The notes beneath the pieces are model-generated. The model was not told where the DNA came from. It saw nothing but the letters and a program-made list of their open reading frames with translations, and did not search any database. Positions 1-8,300 of a stretch of DNA of 13,952 nucleotides are shown in pieces. Positions within the stretch are counted from its first letter, which is position 1; each line of letters opens with the position of its first letter. The DNA is taken from NCBI GenBank assembly GCA_902773045.1, contig CACYDE010000276.1, positions 1-13,952 of the forward strand, in the 5' to 3' direction. This DNA is from an uncultured Ruminococcus sp. Its GTDB lineage: Bacteria; Bacillota; Clostridia; Oscillospirales; Acutalibacteraceae. A program made the translations under genes and the position numbers.

Positions 1-313
1 TACTAACGTATTTCAAGAAAATTTAACGCAGTTCAGGGCAAATTAGACAAGCAGAAATGAAAAGTTATTTATAAACAGTTCCTTACAATTCTTCTCCTCT
101 GCCTTCCGTCATTTTCTCCGCTTTTGGCTTACAAAGTGACTGCATCTGACTTCGGTCGGGCAGTCCCGACGATCCAAATGCACGCCTGTTTTTTGATATG
201 AGTAACTTTATCTCCTGCGTCAAAATCCCCCTAAACAGCCCTTATTCATGATAACATGTATCGGATGCAAAAGCTTCTTATCAATTTCCAAAAGATCAGC
301 TCTCCTAAAGCGA
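1..313. other. Intergenic region downstream of argD, no confident gene
   Basis: No reading frame here is convincing. On the minus strand, just after the argD stop, AGGAG (306-302) is followed by a TTG-started frame of 23 codons (291-220). A second frame of 32 codons plus stop (227-129) could be joined to it by a single-base change in a run of five G. I treat this as a possible remnant only. A perfect 6-bp hairpin, GTCGGG (155-160) with CCCGAC (165-170), has no T tract beside it on either strand, so it is not a standard terminator. An alternative pairing of GACTGC (138-143) with GCAGTC (160-165) would exclude it. Confidence 0.5.
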
Positions 314-1492
314 TTACTTTTTCAATGCGGCCGAAAGGATTTCAAGCCCTCTGTCAATTTCATCTTTTGTTATTGTCAGCGGAGGAAGAAGTCTGATCTT
401 AGTTTTTGCAGTAAGAACAAGAAGTCCGTTTTCAACGCACTTTGCGGCAGTTTCGGAAGCAGTCAGACCTTCGTCAAGCTCGATCCCTATCATCAGACCA
501 AGTCCGGAAACACTCTTCACACCCGGGATTTCAAGAAGCTTTTCTCTGAAATAACTTGCTTTCTCTCCGACTTCCGCAAGCTTTCCCTCATCAAGGAGCT
601 CTTCAAGAACAGCTATTCCTCCGGCACATGAAACAGGATTCCCACCGAAAGTCGATCCGTGATCGCCGAATCCGAGAACATTTTCGGTCACCTCGTCCAT
701 GAGAACCGCACCGATAGGAAGTCCTCCGCCAAGTCCTTTTGCCAGAGTGGTGATATTCGGTTTCACGGAGAACTGCTCGCTTGCGAGAAGAGTTCCTGTT
801 CTTCCTATTCCCGTCTGAACCTCATCAATGATGAAAAGAATATTGTTTTCCTTGCAGATCATCTCAACGAATTTCACGAACTCCTTATCCGCCGCAATAA
901 CTCCGCCTTCACCCTGAACAAGTTCAAGCATAACTCCGCAGACCGTATTGTCAACTGCGGCGATAAGCGCTTCCCTGTCGCCAAGCTCCACATATCTGAA
1001 ACCGTTTGTGAAAGGAAAGAAATTACGGTGGAAAACGTCCTGACCCGTAGCTTCAAGAGCGGCTATCGTTCTTCCGTGGAAAGAATTCCTAAAGGTTATA
1101 ATATTTGTGCATTTCTCTCCTTTTACGGATACACCGTACTTTCTTGCAATTTTTATGGCGCCCTCGTTCGCTTCCGCACCCGAATTCCCGAAAAATACCT
1201 TTTTAAATCCCGCAGCGCGGCAGAGCTTCTCGGCAAGCTTTACATCGGGAAGAGTTGTATAGAGATTCGATGTATGCTGAAGAGTTCTGACCTGTTCAAC
1301 CACTGCGTCCGCCCACTTTTCATTACAGTAGCCAAGACTGTTCACTCCGATACCGCTTCCGAAATCTATGTATGATTTACCTTCGGCGTCAAAAACCTCC
1401 GCACCCTTTCCTCTTACGAGGGTTACCGGGAATCGCTTGTATGTATTGGAAATATATTTCGAGTCAAGCTCGGCGTAATCTTTGTTAGTCAT
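314..1492 (-). CDS. argD: Acetylornithine aminotransferase (class III, PLP-dependent)
   Basis: This 392-residue cytosolic enzyme converts N-acetylglutamate-5-semialdehyde and glutamate to N2-acetylornithine and 2-oxoglutarate in arginine synthesis. Visible class III aminotransferase features are NSGAEANE (103-110), which binds the PLP phosphate, the F-H-G-R stretch near 138-141, DEVQTGIGRTG (223-233) with the PLP-ring Asp223, and the Schiff-base lysine K252 in AKGLGGG. STFGGNP (280-286) is also typical. Length matches the ArgD family. The ATG at 1492 is preceded by AGAGGTG at a suitable distance and by a good SigA-like promoter, so it looks monocistronic; no other arg gene is in the window. 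Close relatives such as ornithine, succinylornithine or 4-aminobutyrate aminotransferases share these motifs, so substrate is inferred from overall resemblance. Confidence 0.9.
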   Translation of the reverse strand: MTNKDYAELDSKYISNTYKRFPVTLVRGKGAEVFDAEGKSYIDFGSGIGVNSLGYCNEKWADAVVEQVRTLQHTSNLYTTLPDVKLAEKLCRAAGFKKVFFGNSGAEANEGAIKIARKYGVSVKGEKCTNIITFRNSFHGRTIAALEATGQDVFHRNFFPFTNGFRYVELGDREALIAAVDNTVCGVMLELVQGEGGVIAADKEFVKFVEMICKENNILFIIDEVQTGIGRTGTLLASEQFSVKPNITTLAKGLGGGLPIGAVLMDEVTENVLGFGDHGSTFGGNPVSCAGGIAVLEELLDEGKLAEVGEKASYFREKLLEIPGVKSVSGLGLMIGIELDEGLTASETAAKCVENGLLVLTAKTKIRLLPPLTITKDEIDRGLEILSAALKK

Positions 1493-1566
1493 AATTCTGC
1501 ACCTCTGAAAAATTTATTTCAAGGAATCCTCCCCGAAAGCGCATATTACTACACACTTACCTGTAT

Positions 1567-1595
1567 ATTATTACACCGAAGCAGAAATTTGTCAA
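1567..1595 (-). promoter_or_regulatory. SigA-like promoter of argD
   Basis: On the minus strand TTGACA (1595-1590) is followed after 17 bases by AATAAT (1572-1567), a perfect -35 and a 5/6 match to the -10. Transcription would begin near 1560, giving a leader of about 68 bases before the argD ATG. I see no clear arginine operator. Confidence 0.7.
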
Positions 1596-1702
1596 GCGGA
1601 AGAATATTTTTTAACTATAAACGAGACTGCCCCTCAATCATCGGTAAAGAGTCGTAAAAAATTTTTTATGAAATTTTTTTATTACTTAGGCAGCTAAGAA
1701 AG

Positions 1703-1738
1703 CATCGCACAAAGCCGTCTGGCGGTCTTTGTGCGGTG
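1703..1738 (-). terminator. Probable intrinsic terminator after yifB
   Basis: A long hairpin lies 44 bases past the yifB stop: CGCACAAAG (1706-1714) pairs with CTTTGTGCG (1727-1735), and an inner CCG/CGG pair is offset by one bulged base. In the yifB direction the stem is followed by the T-rich run TTTCTT, which suits termination. The outer part contains one A-C mismatch in the minus-strand RNA, which would be a G-U pair in plus-strand RNA. Confidence 0.5.
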
Positions 1739-1781
1739 TTGCCTTAATATTTATCGCTTTCAAAAAAACACGTCAACGTTT

Positions 1782-3320
1782 TTATAGATCAGATTTATTC
1801 TTCCAATATTTTCTGTCAAGGCTTCTGTAATGAACAGCTTCGGCAATATGTTCGCCTTTTATCACATCTTCTCCGTCAAGGTCGGCGATAGTTCTCGCGA
1901 CCTTTAATATCTTGCTGTAGGCTCTTGAAGAAAGACCGAGCTTATCAAATGCAAGGTGAAGATATTTATCCGCTTTTTCATTCAGCGGACAGAACTCATG
2001 AAGATTCCCGGCAGGAATTCTCGCATTCGATTTTATCGGAAGATCACGAAAACGCTCGGTTTGGATCTTTCTTGCTTCATTCACCCTCCTGCGGATCTCT
2101 TCCGACGATTCGGCAGGTCTTTTTGACGAAAGCTCTTCATATCCGATCAAAGGAACTTCGATATAGATATCTATTCTGTCAAGAAGCGGTCCCGAAATTT
2201 TCCCGAGATACCTTGAAACCTGCTGCGGAGAGCATGTACATTTTCCCGAGCCTGTAGCGTAATAACCGCAGGGACAAGGGTTCATCGCGCAAACCATGGA
2301 TACATTGCAGGGATAAGTAAGAGTTCCGCTCACTCTTGAAATAGTAACCTCTCCGTCCTCAAGAGGCTGACGGAGAACCTCCATCGTGGCACGCGAAAAC
2401 TCCGGAAACTCATCAAGAAACAGAACCCCGTTGTGTGCAAGCGAAATTTCTCCCGGACTCGGAACCGAACCTCCTCCGACCAGTCCCATCGGAGAAATTG
2501 TGTGATGAGGCGATCTGAAAGGACGCCTGTCGATCAGAGAAACCCCCGGAGGGATATGGCCTGCGATCGAATGGATTTTTGTTGTTTCTATAGTTTCGTC
2601 AAACGTCATATCCGGCAGAATAGTTGGAAGCCGCTGAGCAAGCATACTTTTTCCCGATCCCGGAGGTCCTACAAGAAGAATATTGTGACTTCCTGCCGCC
2701 GCAATTTCAAGAGCGCGTTTGGCGTCCGACTGACCCTTGACCTGCGAAAAGTCAACGGCAAATTTTCCGATCGATACCGTCAGTTTTTCCGGATCTGCTT
2801 TTTTCATAGGTTTTATTCCGGTCAGATGCTCGTAAAGCTGTTTTACGCTCTTGATCGGGTAGACGTCTATCCCCTTTACGACAGCTGCTTCCGCACGGTT
2901 TTCATACGGTACAAATATTCTTCCGTAACCCTGTTCTTTGGCTTCGATAGTCATAGGAAGAATACCGTTGACGGAACAAACGTCCCCCGAAAGAGAAAGC
3001 TCTCCGATAAAAACAGCGTCGTCGGTTTCGGCAGAAAGCTGACCGGAAAGCTTTAAAAGCGCAGTAAGTATAGGCAGATCATATATAGCTCCTATCTTTC
3101 TTTTATCCGCAGGAGCAAGATTCACCGTGATCCTTCCGAGAGGAAATTCAAAACCGCTGTTCTTCATCGCAGAACGAACCCGATCTCTCGATTCTTTGAC
3201 GGCAGCGTCGGGAAGACCTACAATGTCGAACGCAGGGATTCCCGATGAAAGATCGGTTTCCACCGTGACCTTGAACGATTCAATTCCGCAAAGTCCCATG
3301 CCTATACATTTCGCAAACAT
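1782..3320 (-). CDS. YifB/ComM-family Mg-chelatase-like AAA+ ATPase
   Basis: A 512-residue cytosolic AAA+ protein of the YifB family. The order is an N-terminal ChlI-like domain (about 1-165, with FDIVGLPD at 31-38), the AAA+ core with Walker A GPPGSGKS (218-225) and Walker B VLFLDEF (299-305), the family signature RSPHHT (269-274), a cysteine-rich insert with NPCPCG (347-352) plus C361 and C363, and a C-terminal Mg-chelatase-like helical domain (about 405-500). Length is normal for the family. Proteobacterial ComM is a hexameric branch-migration helicase that helps integrate transformed DNA; a comparable DNA role here is inference. Despite the family name there is no sign of chlorophyll or cobalamin synthesis. 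The ATG at 3320 has GGAAGGGG about ten bases upstream. Confidence 0.9.
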   Translation of the reverse strand: MFAKCIGMGLCGIESFKVTVETDLSSGIPAFDIVGLPDAAVKESRDRVRSAMKNSGFEFPLGRITVNLAPADKRKIGAIYDLPILTALLKLSGQLSAETDDAVFIGELSLSGDVCSVNGILPMTIEAKEQGYGRIFVPYENRAEAAVVKGIDVYPIKSVKQLYEHLTGIKPMKKADPEKLTVSIGKFAVDFSQVKGQSDAKRALEIAAAGSHNILLVGPPGSGKSMLAQRLPTILPDMTFDETIETTKIHSIAGHIPPGVSLIDRRPFRSPHHTISPMGLVGGGSVPSPGEISLAHNGVLFLDEFPEFSRATMEVLRQPLEDGEVTISRVSGTLTYPCNVSMVCAMNPCPCGYYATGSGKCTCSPQQVSRYLGKISGPLLDRIDIYIEVPLIGYEELSSKRPAESSEEIRRRVNEARKIQTERFRDLPIKSNARIPAGNLHEFCPLNEKADKYLHLAFDKLGLSSRAYSKILKVARTIADLDGEDVIKGEHIAEAVHYRSLDRKYWKNKSDL

Positions 3321-3460
3321 ACACTCAGCGCCCCTTCCTTCAAATATTGTCTTGTCCGGAAAGTATTTTTATTTCCGACAAAACAATTTGTTTTTAAAGA
3401 AAAATCTCTTAATTTAGATAATAATAATTCTTTAAGGTTTAAAAAATACAATTACGTATA

Positions 3461-3469
3461 ATTATACCA
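3461..3469 (-). promoter_or_regulatory. Extended -10 promoter upstream of yifB
   Basis: The minus strand reads TGGTATAAT (3469-3461), an extended -10 with a perfect TATAAT. No recognisable -35 lies 17 bases upstream, as is common for extended -10 promoters. Sixteen bases including this site recur upstream of the gene at 13915. The leader to the yifB ATG would be about 135 bases. Confidence 0.55.
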
Positions 3470-3540
3470 CATTATTTATCATAAATCTACAAATTTCTCG
3501 CATGACTCAAAAAAATTTTAAATAATTTTCATTTTTCCTA

Positions 3541-3569
3541 TTGACTTATTTCTTCGGCTGTAGTATGAT
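3541..3569 (+). promoter_or_regulatory. SigA-like promoter of the sigma-factor gene
   Basis: TTGACT (3541-3546), a 17-base spacer and TATGAT (3564-3569) give 5/6 matches at both elements. Transcription would start near 3576, leaving an untranslated leader of about 120 bases before the chosen ATG at 3698. The leader contains a tandem 11-base repeat. The rest of the 3321-3697 spacer is AT-rich, without a gene. Confidence 0.7.
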
Positions 3570-3619
3570 ACATAGTAGAGGTATTGTAAATACTTTTGGC
3601 AGTTTGATGTTGCTCGGAT

Positions 3620-3641
3620 CTTATTCACTTCTTATTCACTT
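3620..3641 (+). repeat. Tandem 11-base repeat in the sigma-factor leader
   Basis: CTTATTCACTT occurs twice head to tail (3620-3630 and 3631-3641), downstream of the promoter and about 57 bases before the start codon. It could be a binding site or chance duplication; nothing in the sequence decides this. Confidence 0.6.
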
Positions 3642-3697
3642 CTCCTGCACTGTCATCGGGCTGCCGTAAGATACTTTGATATCAGATGGAGAAAACT

Positions 3698-4288
3698 ATG
3701 AGCGAAGCTTTTGAATATTCCGATATTCAGCTTGTTGAACTTTACAACAGCGGTAATGAAAATGCTTTCACTGTTCTGACAGACAGATATCTTAAAGTTA
3801 TCCGTTCGATAACGTCAAAGTACAATATTTCGGGACTTGAATGTGACGACCTGATCCAGGAAGGACTTTTGGGACTTCTTTGTGCTGTAAAATCTTACAG
3901 ACCTGACGGAGGAGCAAGCTTCAAAACCTATGTCGGTGTTTGTGTGAAAAGAAGGATCTTGACTCTTCTGATCCGCTCGGACAACAGCAAAAGCAAAGCT
4001 TTGAATGATTATCTTTCGCTCGACGATGAAGAAGCCGTACATTCGATAAGCATCGGTGAAACCGACCCGGAAAAAATTTTTATCGACAGCGAACAGCTTA
4101 CCTCGCTGAGAAAAAAAATTTCGGGCTGGCTTTCAAAGAAAGAGAAGAGTATTTTCGACCTGTATCTCAAAGGAGAAAGCTACGGAAAAATTGCCGAGGA
4201 GCTTCAGCTTTCGACAAAATCAGTCGATAATGCGCTTCAAAGGATCCGAAGAAAACTTCGGAAAAATATTTCGGATATCCCCCTTTAG
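3698..4288 (+). CDS. sigH: SigH-like RNA polymerase sigma-70 family factor
   Basis: A 196-residue alternative sigma factor with regions 2 and 4 only. DDLIQEGLLGLL (50-61) is the region 2.2 core-binding helix, followed by the -10 recognition part with SFKTY (74-78) and a basic stretch, then YLSLDD (105-110), which resembles the equivalent SLD segment of Bacillus SigH. The C-terminal helix-turn-helix, about 161-187 with KSVDNALQRIRRKL, matches SigH closely. In Bacillus SigH directs early sporulation and transition-state genes; assignment as the true orthologue is inference. I chose the ATG at 3698, because GGAG (3688-3691) sits six bases before it; the ATG at 3686 would add four residues but has no ribosome binding site. 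The gene has its own promoter and a long leader. Confidence 0.8.
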   Translation: MSEAFEYSDIQLVELYNSGNENAFTVLTDRYLKVIRSITSKYNISGLECDDLIQEGLLGLLCAVKSYRPDGGASFKTYVGVCVKRRILTLLIRSDNSKSKALNDYLSLDDEEAVHSISIGETDPEKIFIDSEQLTSLRKKISGWLSKKEKSIFDLYLKGESYGKIAEELQLSTKSVDNALQRIRRKLRKNISDIPL

Positions 4289-4346
4289 TTTCAATGTTTT
4301 CAGTACGAAAAGAAATATCTTGAAAATTTGTTTTCGGCTGATGATA

Positions 4347-4375
4347 TTGTCCTTTATTCGGGATAGACATATACA
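4347..4375 (+). promoter_or_regulatory. Possible weak promoter for the zinc-ribbon gene
   Basis: TTGTCC (4347-4352), 17 bases, then TATACA (4370-4375) gives 4/6 matches at each element. If used, it would transcribe the 4552 gene with a leader of about 170 bases that includes the perfect hairpin TCCGGAAA (4447-4454) / TTTCCGGA (4460-4467). Read-through from the sigma gene is the alternative. Confidence 0.3.
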
Positions 4376-4551
4376 CATTTTATTTCTTACTAACCTTGAA
4401 CAGAAATCGTTTCTTGAAAAGCGGACAAAACTTTTGGGAAGAAAAATCCGGAAATCACTTTTCCGGAACTCCGTCATTGAAGTTTCGAACCGAAGAAATG
4501 AAAACGATTCCGTTTGGGACAGTATCAAAAGAAGGAAACGAGGTAAATCAA

Positions 4552-4833
4552 ATGTACGAGGATAAGACGCTGACATGCAAAGAATGTGGAAATGAGTTCG
4601 TGTTCACAGCCGGTGAACAGGAGTTCTACGCTTCCAAGGGCTTTGTGAACGAACCCCAGAGATGTAAGGATTGTCGTGCGGCAAGAAAGAACGCAGCAAA
4701 ACCCGAAAGAGAATTTTTTGAAGCTACATGCGCAAGATGCGGAGGAGTGGCAAAAGTTCCTTTCAAACCGCGTGAAGACCGCGATGTATTTTGCAGCGAA
4801 TGCTTTGCAGCAATCAAAGCTGAACAGGAATAA
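4552..4833 (+). CDS. Small double zinc-ribbon protein (CxxC...CxxC type)
   Basis: A 93-residue soluble protein with two zinc-ribbon units. Knuckles C9/C12 pair with C38/C41, and C60/C63 with C81/C84, the second unit having 17 residues between its CxxC pairs. The first resembles the zinc-ribbon class found in many small Clostridia proteins (CKECG ... FxxSxGF ... RCKDCR). Zinc binding is safe to infer; the biological role is unknown, with nucleic-acid or protein binding possible. The start at 4552 is supported by GAGGT seven bases upstream; an in-frame upstream ATG at 4396 would add 52 residues without domain character and is rejected. The gene follows the sigma gene after a 263-base gap and is closed by a strong terminator. 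Confidence 0.8.
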   Translation: MYEDKTLTCKECGNEFVFTAGEQEFYASKGFVNEPQRCKDCRAARKNAAKPEREFFEATCARCGGVAKVPFKPREDRDVFCSECFAAIKAEQE

Positions 4834-4927
4834 TTTTTATGAGCTGTCCGTTCTGTCGGAACGGCTGTCAAGTTTCAAATCAAGAACAAATTCACCCTGT
4901 TTTAATATCAGTAATAAAAATATTTTC

Positions 4928-4965
4928 AAAGGATGTTCCGAAATTTTGGAGCATCCTTTCTTTTT
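4928..4965 (+). terminator. Intrinsic terminator of the zinc-ribbon gene
   Basis: AGGATGTTCC (4930-4939) pairs with GGAGCATCCT (4948-4957) with one G-U wobble and an 8-base loop, extended by A-T pairs, and is followed by TTTCTTTTT. It stands 95 bases past the stop at 4833. Confidence 0.85.
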
Positions 4966-5043
4966 CAACGTATTTAAAAAATACATGTCGTTTATCTGAA
5001 AATAGTGTTATCCGTCAGGATAAAGAAAAAAACAAAAATCCTG

Positions 5044-5052
5044 TGATATAAT
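5044..5052 (+). promoter_or_regulatory. Extended -10 promoter of the candidate sRNA
   Basis: TGATATAAT (5044-5052) is a perfect extended -10 (TG-n-TATAAT). No good -35 is present. It lies 79 bases beyond the preceding terminator and points at the structured segment ending at 5157, so it would define an isolated transcription unit. Confidence 0.5.
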
Positions 5053-5058
5053 TTAATC

Positions 5059-5157
5059 AATCCCAAAGGGAAAGAATAAATCCTGATAACACCATAGTTT
5101 TTCTATATGTTATAAAGAATGCGTAAGCCGAGGAGAGATCAGCTTACGCAATTCTTT
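5059..5157 (+). ncRNA. Candidate structured small RNA, about 100 nt
   Basis: Between the extended -10 and a terminator-like hairpin lie three consecutive stem-loops: TCCC/GGGA (5061-5071); a two-part stem of ATAACA/TGTTAT (5086-5091 with 5108-5113) and ATAG/CTAT around a T5 loop; and the final stem described as a terminator below. There is no open frame with a ribosome binding site inside. I do not recognise an Rfam-type family: it lacks tmRNA, SRP, 6S or RNase P hallmarks known to me. It might instead be a leader or 3' element acting on the minus strand. Transcription is inferred only from signals. Confidence 0.4.
5114..5157 (+). terminator. Hairpin with T-rich flank ending the candidate sRNA
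   Basis: GCGTAAGC (5121-5128) pairs perfectly with GCTTACGC (5142-5149), extended after one bulged A by AAAGAAT (5114-5120) with ATTCTTT (5151-5157). The right arm merges into a T-rich tail. The element is nearly symmetric, so it could also act on minus-strand read-through. Confidence 0.55.
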
Positions 5158-5211
5158 ATTTCTGCCAATAAAAATGATAACAACTACTTCACTATTACAA
5201 AGTGCAGCGTC

Positions 5212-5277
5212 AAAAAACCGGCAGGTTTTCTCAAGACAATATGCCCACCTCCCGAATCATTCGGGAAGCGGGCATAT
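5212..5277 (-). terminator. Tandem hairpins downstream of the large modular gene
   Basis: In the minus direction the transcript first meets a two-part hairpin, TATGCCC/GGGCATA (5240-5246 with 5270-5276) enclosing CCCGAA/TTCGGG (5251-5256 with 5260-5265). It then meets a short stem AAAACC/GGTTTT (5214-5229) followed by six T. The second has the form of an intrinsic terminator; the first may pause polymerase or protect the 3' end. Confidence 0.55.
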
Positions 5278-5309
5278 AATTATTTTATTAGCTCAAATTC
5301 AAATCGGCT

Positions 5310-8300
5310 TTAGAATTCTTCATATCCGATACTCTGACGGAGGATCATGATCGCGTCGTTTGCCGTTATTTCTCCGTCGCCGTCAACATCGCCGGCAATG
5401 AATGTCGTATCGTCAAACTCTTCCGTACCGATCGAAGCACGAAGAACAAGTATCGCGTCGTTTGCCGTTATTTCTCCGTCGCCGTCAACATCGCCAAGCA
5501 TAATATCGGACGGACGCTCACGGAAATGAATAGTAACGAACTCAAGCTGAGGATTATATTCGCCTAAGTCGATCTTCTGCCAGTCTTCCTCATAACCGTC
5601 GTAATAAATATCCGTAAGTGACGGACAATTCACAAAGACTCCATCGGCAATGCTTTCGACATTCTGGAATATCTCGATCTGAACAACAGTCGTGTTTCCG
5701 TCAAAAACGCCTTCTTCGATTCGTCTTACGTTCAGGGGAATACTTACGTCTGCTTCATTTCCTCTGTAAGCAATGAGAATACCAACGATAACAACGAAAT
5801 CTCCTTCGTAGTCATTAAACCATTTCGTGCCGGTGAATGCGTCTCTTCCGATTCGCTTTACACTGTCGGCAACATCTACATCGGCAAGGTTCTGACAGTT
5901 TCTGAATGCACTTGAACCGATCGAGGTGATGCCTTTTTCAACGATAAGCTTCGTTATCATCGCTCTGTCCATATACCAAGGAGCAAAAGTATTTTCATTG
6001 TCATAGTCATACATTGTGCCCTCACCATATATTCTCAGAGTTCCGTCATTGTAAAGTATCCATCTTGCATTATCACCGCAATAACCCGAACGAATTACAT
6101 TAGGATCATCTATCGGGTCAACGGGTTCGGGATCTTCATATGGCTCAACTTCAATTTCAGAGAAAGATCCGTCGTCTTCTGAGTCGGGAGTAACAATATG
6201 TTCGACCACACCGTTTACTATTCTCGAAAGATCAATAGTGTGGATATCAACAGGAATGGAATTCGTATCTTGAGTCACCGTAAGGATCACGGTAGCAGCT
6301 GTATCACCATCACTTGAAGCAAAAGAATGTTCTCTACCGTCGGGATCGAAAATACCTCCGAGACGAACGGTACCTGCCGAAATAAGGTTGACAAAAATTT
6401 TACTGTTTTCGAATTTATCGGGAATAATTGCGCTGGTGTATTCAAGGATCGAAGTATCGTACATAAGCTGAGCCGTGAAAGCGCCAAGATTATCAACGTT
6501 CTTGATAATATATTTTACTGCTATGCGGTCGCCTTTATGATAACGATAACCGTCATCGCTTGTGTCGGTCTCGGTGTCGGATGTTGAATCAGTATCCGTT
6601 TCGGAATCGGAATCTGAAGCTGTATCCGTATCGGAGTCTGATTCCGAATCTGTTTCCGACTCTGAATCCGATTCGGAATCCGTATCGGATTCTGTGTCCG
6701 TATCACTGTCCTCCTCATTGTAGGGCTTTACTACTATCTCCGACCACTCATCCGTTTCGTTTCCGTCCGGAGTTATCAAATTCTCAACCTTGCCGTTTTC
6801 AATTCTTGAAAGGTCAATGGTTTTGATGGTTATGTCAAGGGAATTTGTATCTTTGAGTACCATAAGAACGGCTGTTCCGGCAACGGCTCCTTCGCTTGAC
6901 GCAAAAGCGTGCTCATTTCCGTGAGGTTCAAAGTAACCTCCGAGTTTAACCGTTCCTTCCGAAATAAGATTAACGAATATCTCACTTTGTTCATATTGTG
7001 TCGGAACGATGGAATGGTCGTATTTCAACTCTGATGTATCATAACTGATCTTAGCCGTAAATGCTCCTATATTATCAACGTTTTTGATTATATAGTCAAC
7101 TGCAACAAGATCACCCTTATGATAAATGTAACCCTCACCCTGTGAGTCTGTTTCGTCGGGTGTATCCGATTCGGAATCGGAATCAATCTCGGAATCAGGC
7201 TCTGAATCGGATTCCGAATCTGAATCTGCTGTATCGGTATCATCGTCACCATACGGTTCAATATAGAAATAAGACCATGAATCCGATTCGTCTCCGTCAG
7301 GAGTGATAACGTGATCGACCGAACCGTTTACAATTCTCGAAAGATCAAAAGTATGTATATCTACGTCAAGAGAATCTGTATCTTTGAGAACCGTGAAAAC
7401 TACCGTAGCTGCTGTATCACCTTCGCTTGATGCAAAAGCATGCTCGTTTCCGTGAGGCTCAAAATATCCGCCAAGCTTTACTGCTCCGTCATAAATTTTA
7501 TTGATTATAATTTGACTGTCTTCAAACTTGTCAGACTTGATAGAATGGTCAAATTCAAGTTCGGAAGGAGAATAATTCATCTGAGCAGTGAATGAACCTA
7601 TGTTGTCGAAATTACGGATCGTATATTTAACCGCAACACGGTCACCTTTGTGATAACGATATTTATGCTCCCCGTCCGTATCGGTTTCGGAATCGTCTTC
7701 ACTCGACGTATCTGTCTCAGAGTCTTCGTCGGTGAGCGAATCCGTTTCCGAATCATCATTGCTGTCTGTATCTGTATCCGTATACTTATCTACGGTGAGA
7801 TATGTCCAAGCATCTTCGTCATTTTCGGACTTAATAAGATAAACTACCGAATCACCGTCGATCCTCGAAAGATCAAATGTTTTCCGATCTATTCCAAGAT
7901 CATTGGTATCCTGAGTAACGCGGAAGAACAGCGTTGCGACCGAACTTCCGATAAAACTTGAGAAAGAATGCTCCGAGCCGTAAGGATCAAAATAAGCTCC
8001 GATATTGACCAGACCTTCTTGTTTTGCGTAAATAAGAATTCGGCTGTCTTTGAAGTCACCGGTTTCGGCTTTTTCATACGTAAGGCAATCGGGATCGTAA
8101 TAAACATTCGCAGTGACCGCACCAATATTATCGACTGCGGAAACGTAATAACTCACTGCGATAGTATCGCCCTCATGATAAAGGTAATCATCATCGGGGT
8201 CGGAATCGGAATCGTCATTATTTTCTCTTTTTGGAGACTCGGTGATGAAAGTCCAGATATCATCTTCCTCCGATGAACTCAATCCGAGAAGCATAACCAT

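Larger units (their letters stand above)
4834..5309. other. Intergenic region with terminators and a candidate sRNA
   Basis: This 476-base stretch has no supported protein gene. It holds a perfect 6-bp hairpin just past the zinc-ribbon stop (4848-4853 with 4859-4864, no T tract), the intrinsic terminator at 4928-4965, a promoter plus structured small-RNA candidate (5044-5157), and hairpins at 5214-5277 that likely end the large minus-strand gene. Confidence 0.6.

Noticed and set aside
659..1375. 238-codon plus-strand open frame opposite argD
   Set aside because: It lies entirely antisense to a clear ArgD with all catalytic motifs, has no ribosome binding site and reads as low-complexity non-protein composition.
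2433..3056. 207-codon plus-strand open frame opposite yifB
   Set aside because: Antisense to a conserved AAA+ core; rich in Arg, Ser and Cys as expected of a shadow frame, with no motif.
4396..4551. Upstream extension of the zinc-ribbon gene to an ATG at 4396
   Set aside because: The 52 added residues lack domain character and the frame covers a hairpin; ATG 4552 has a proper GAGGT site.
4839..5051. 70-codon frame after the zinc-ribbon gene beginning MSCPFCRNGC
   Set aside because: The CxxC start is tempting and AGGA lies upstream, but the frame runs through a strong intrinsic terminator (4928-4965) and has no second cysteine pair to complete a zinc site.
6327..6826. Overlapping open frames opposite the Ser/Asp linkers
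   Set aside because: They arise from the repetitive low-complexity DNA of the linker and give Arg/Pro/Asn-rich non-protein translations.
6555..8234. CRISPR-like or tandem repeat array
   Set aside because: Repeats are degenerate, in frame and coding for acidic linkers; there is no constant repeat with unique spacers.
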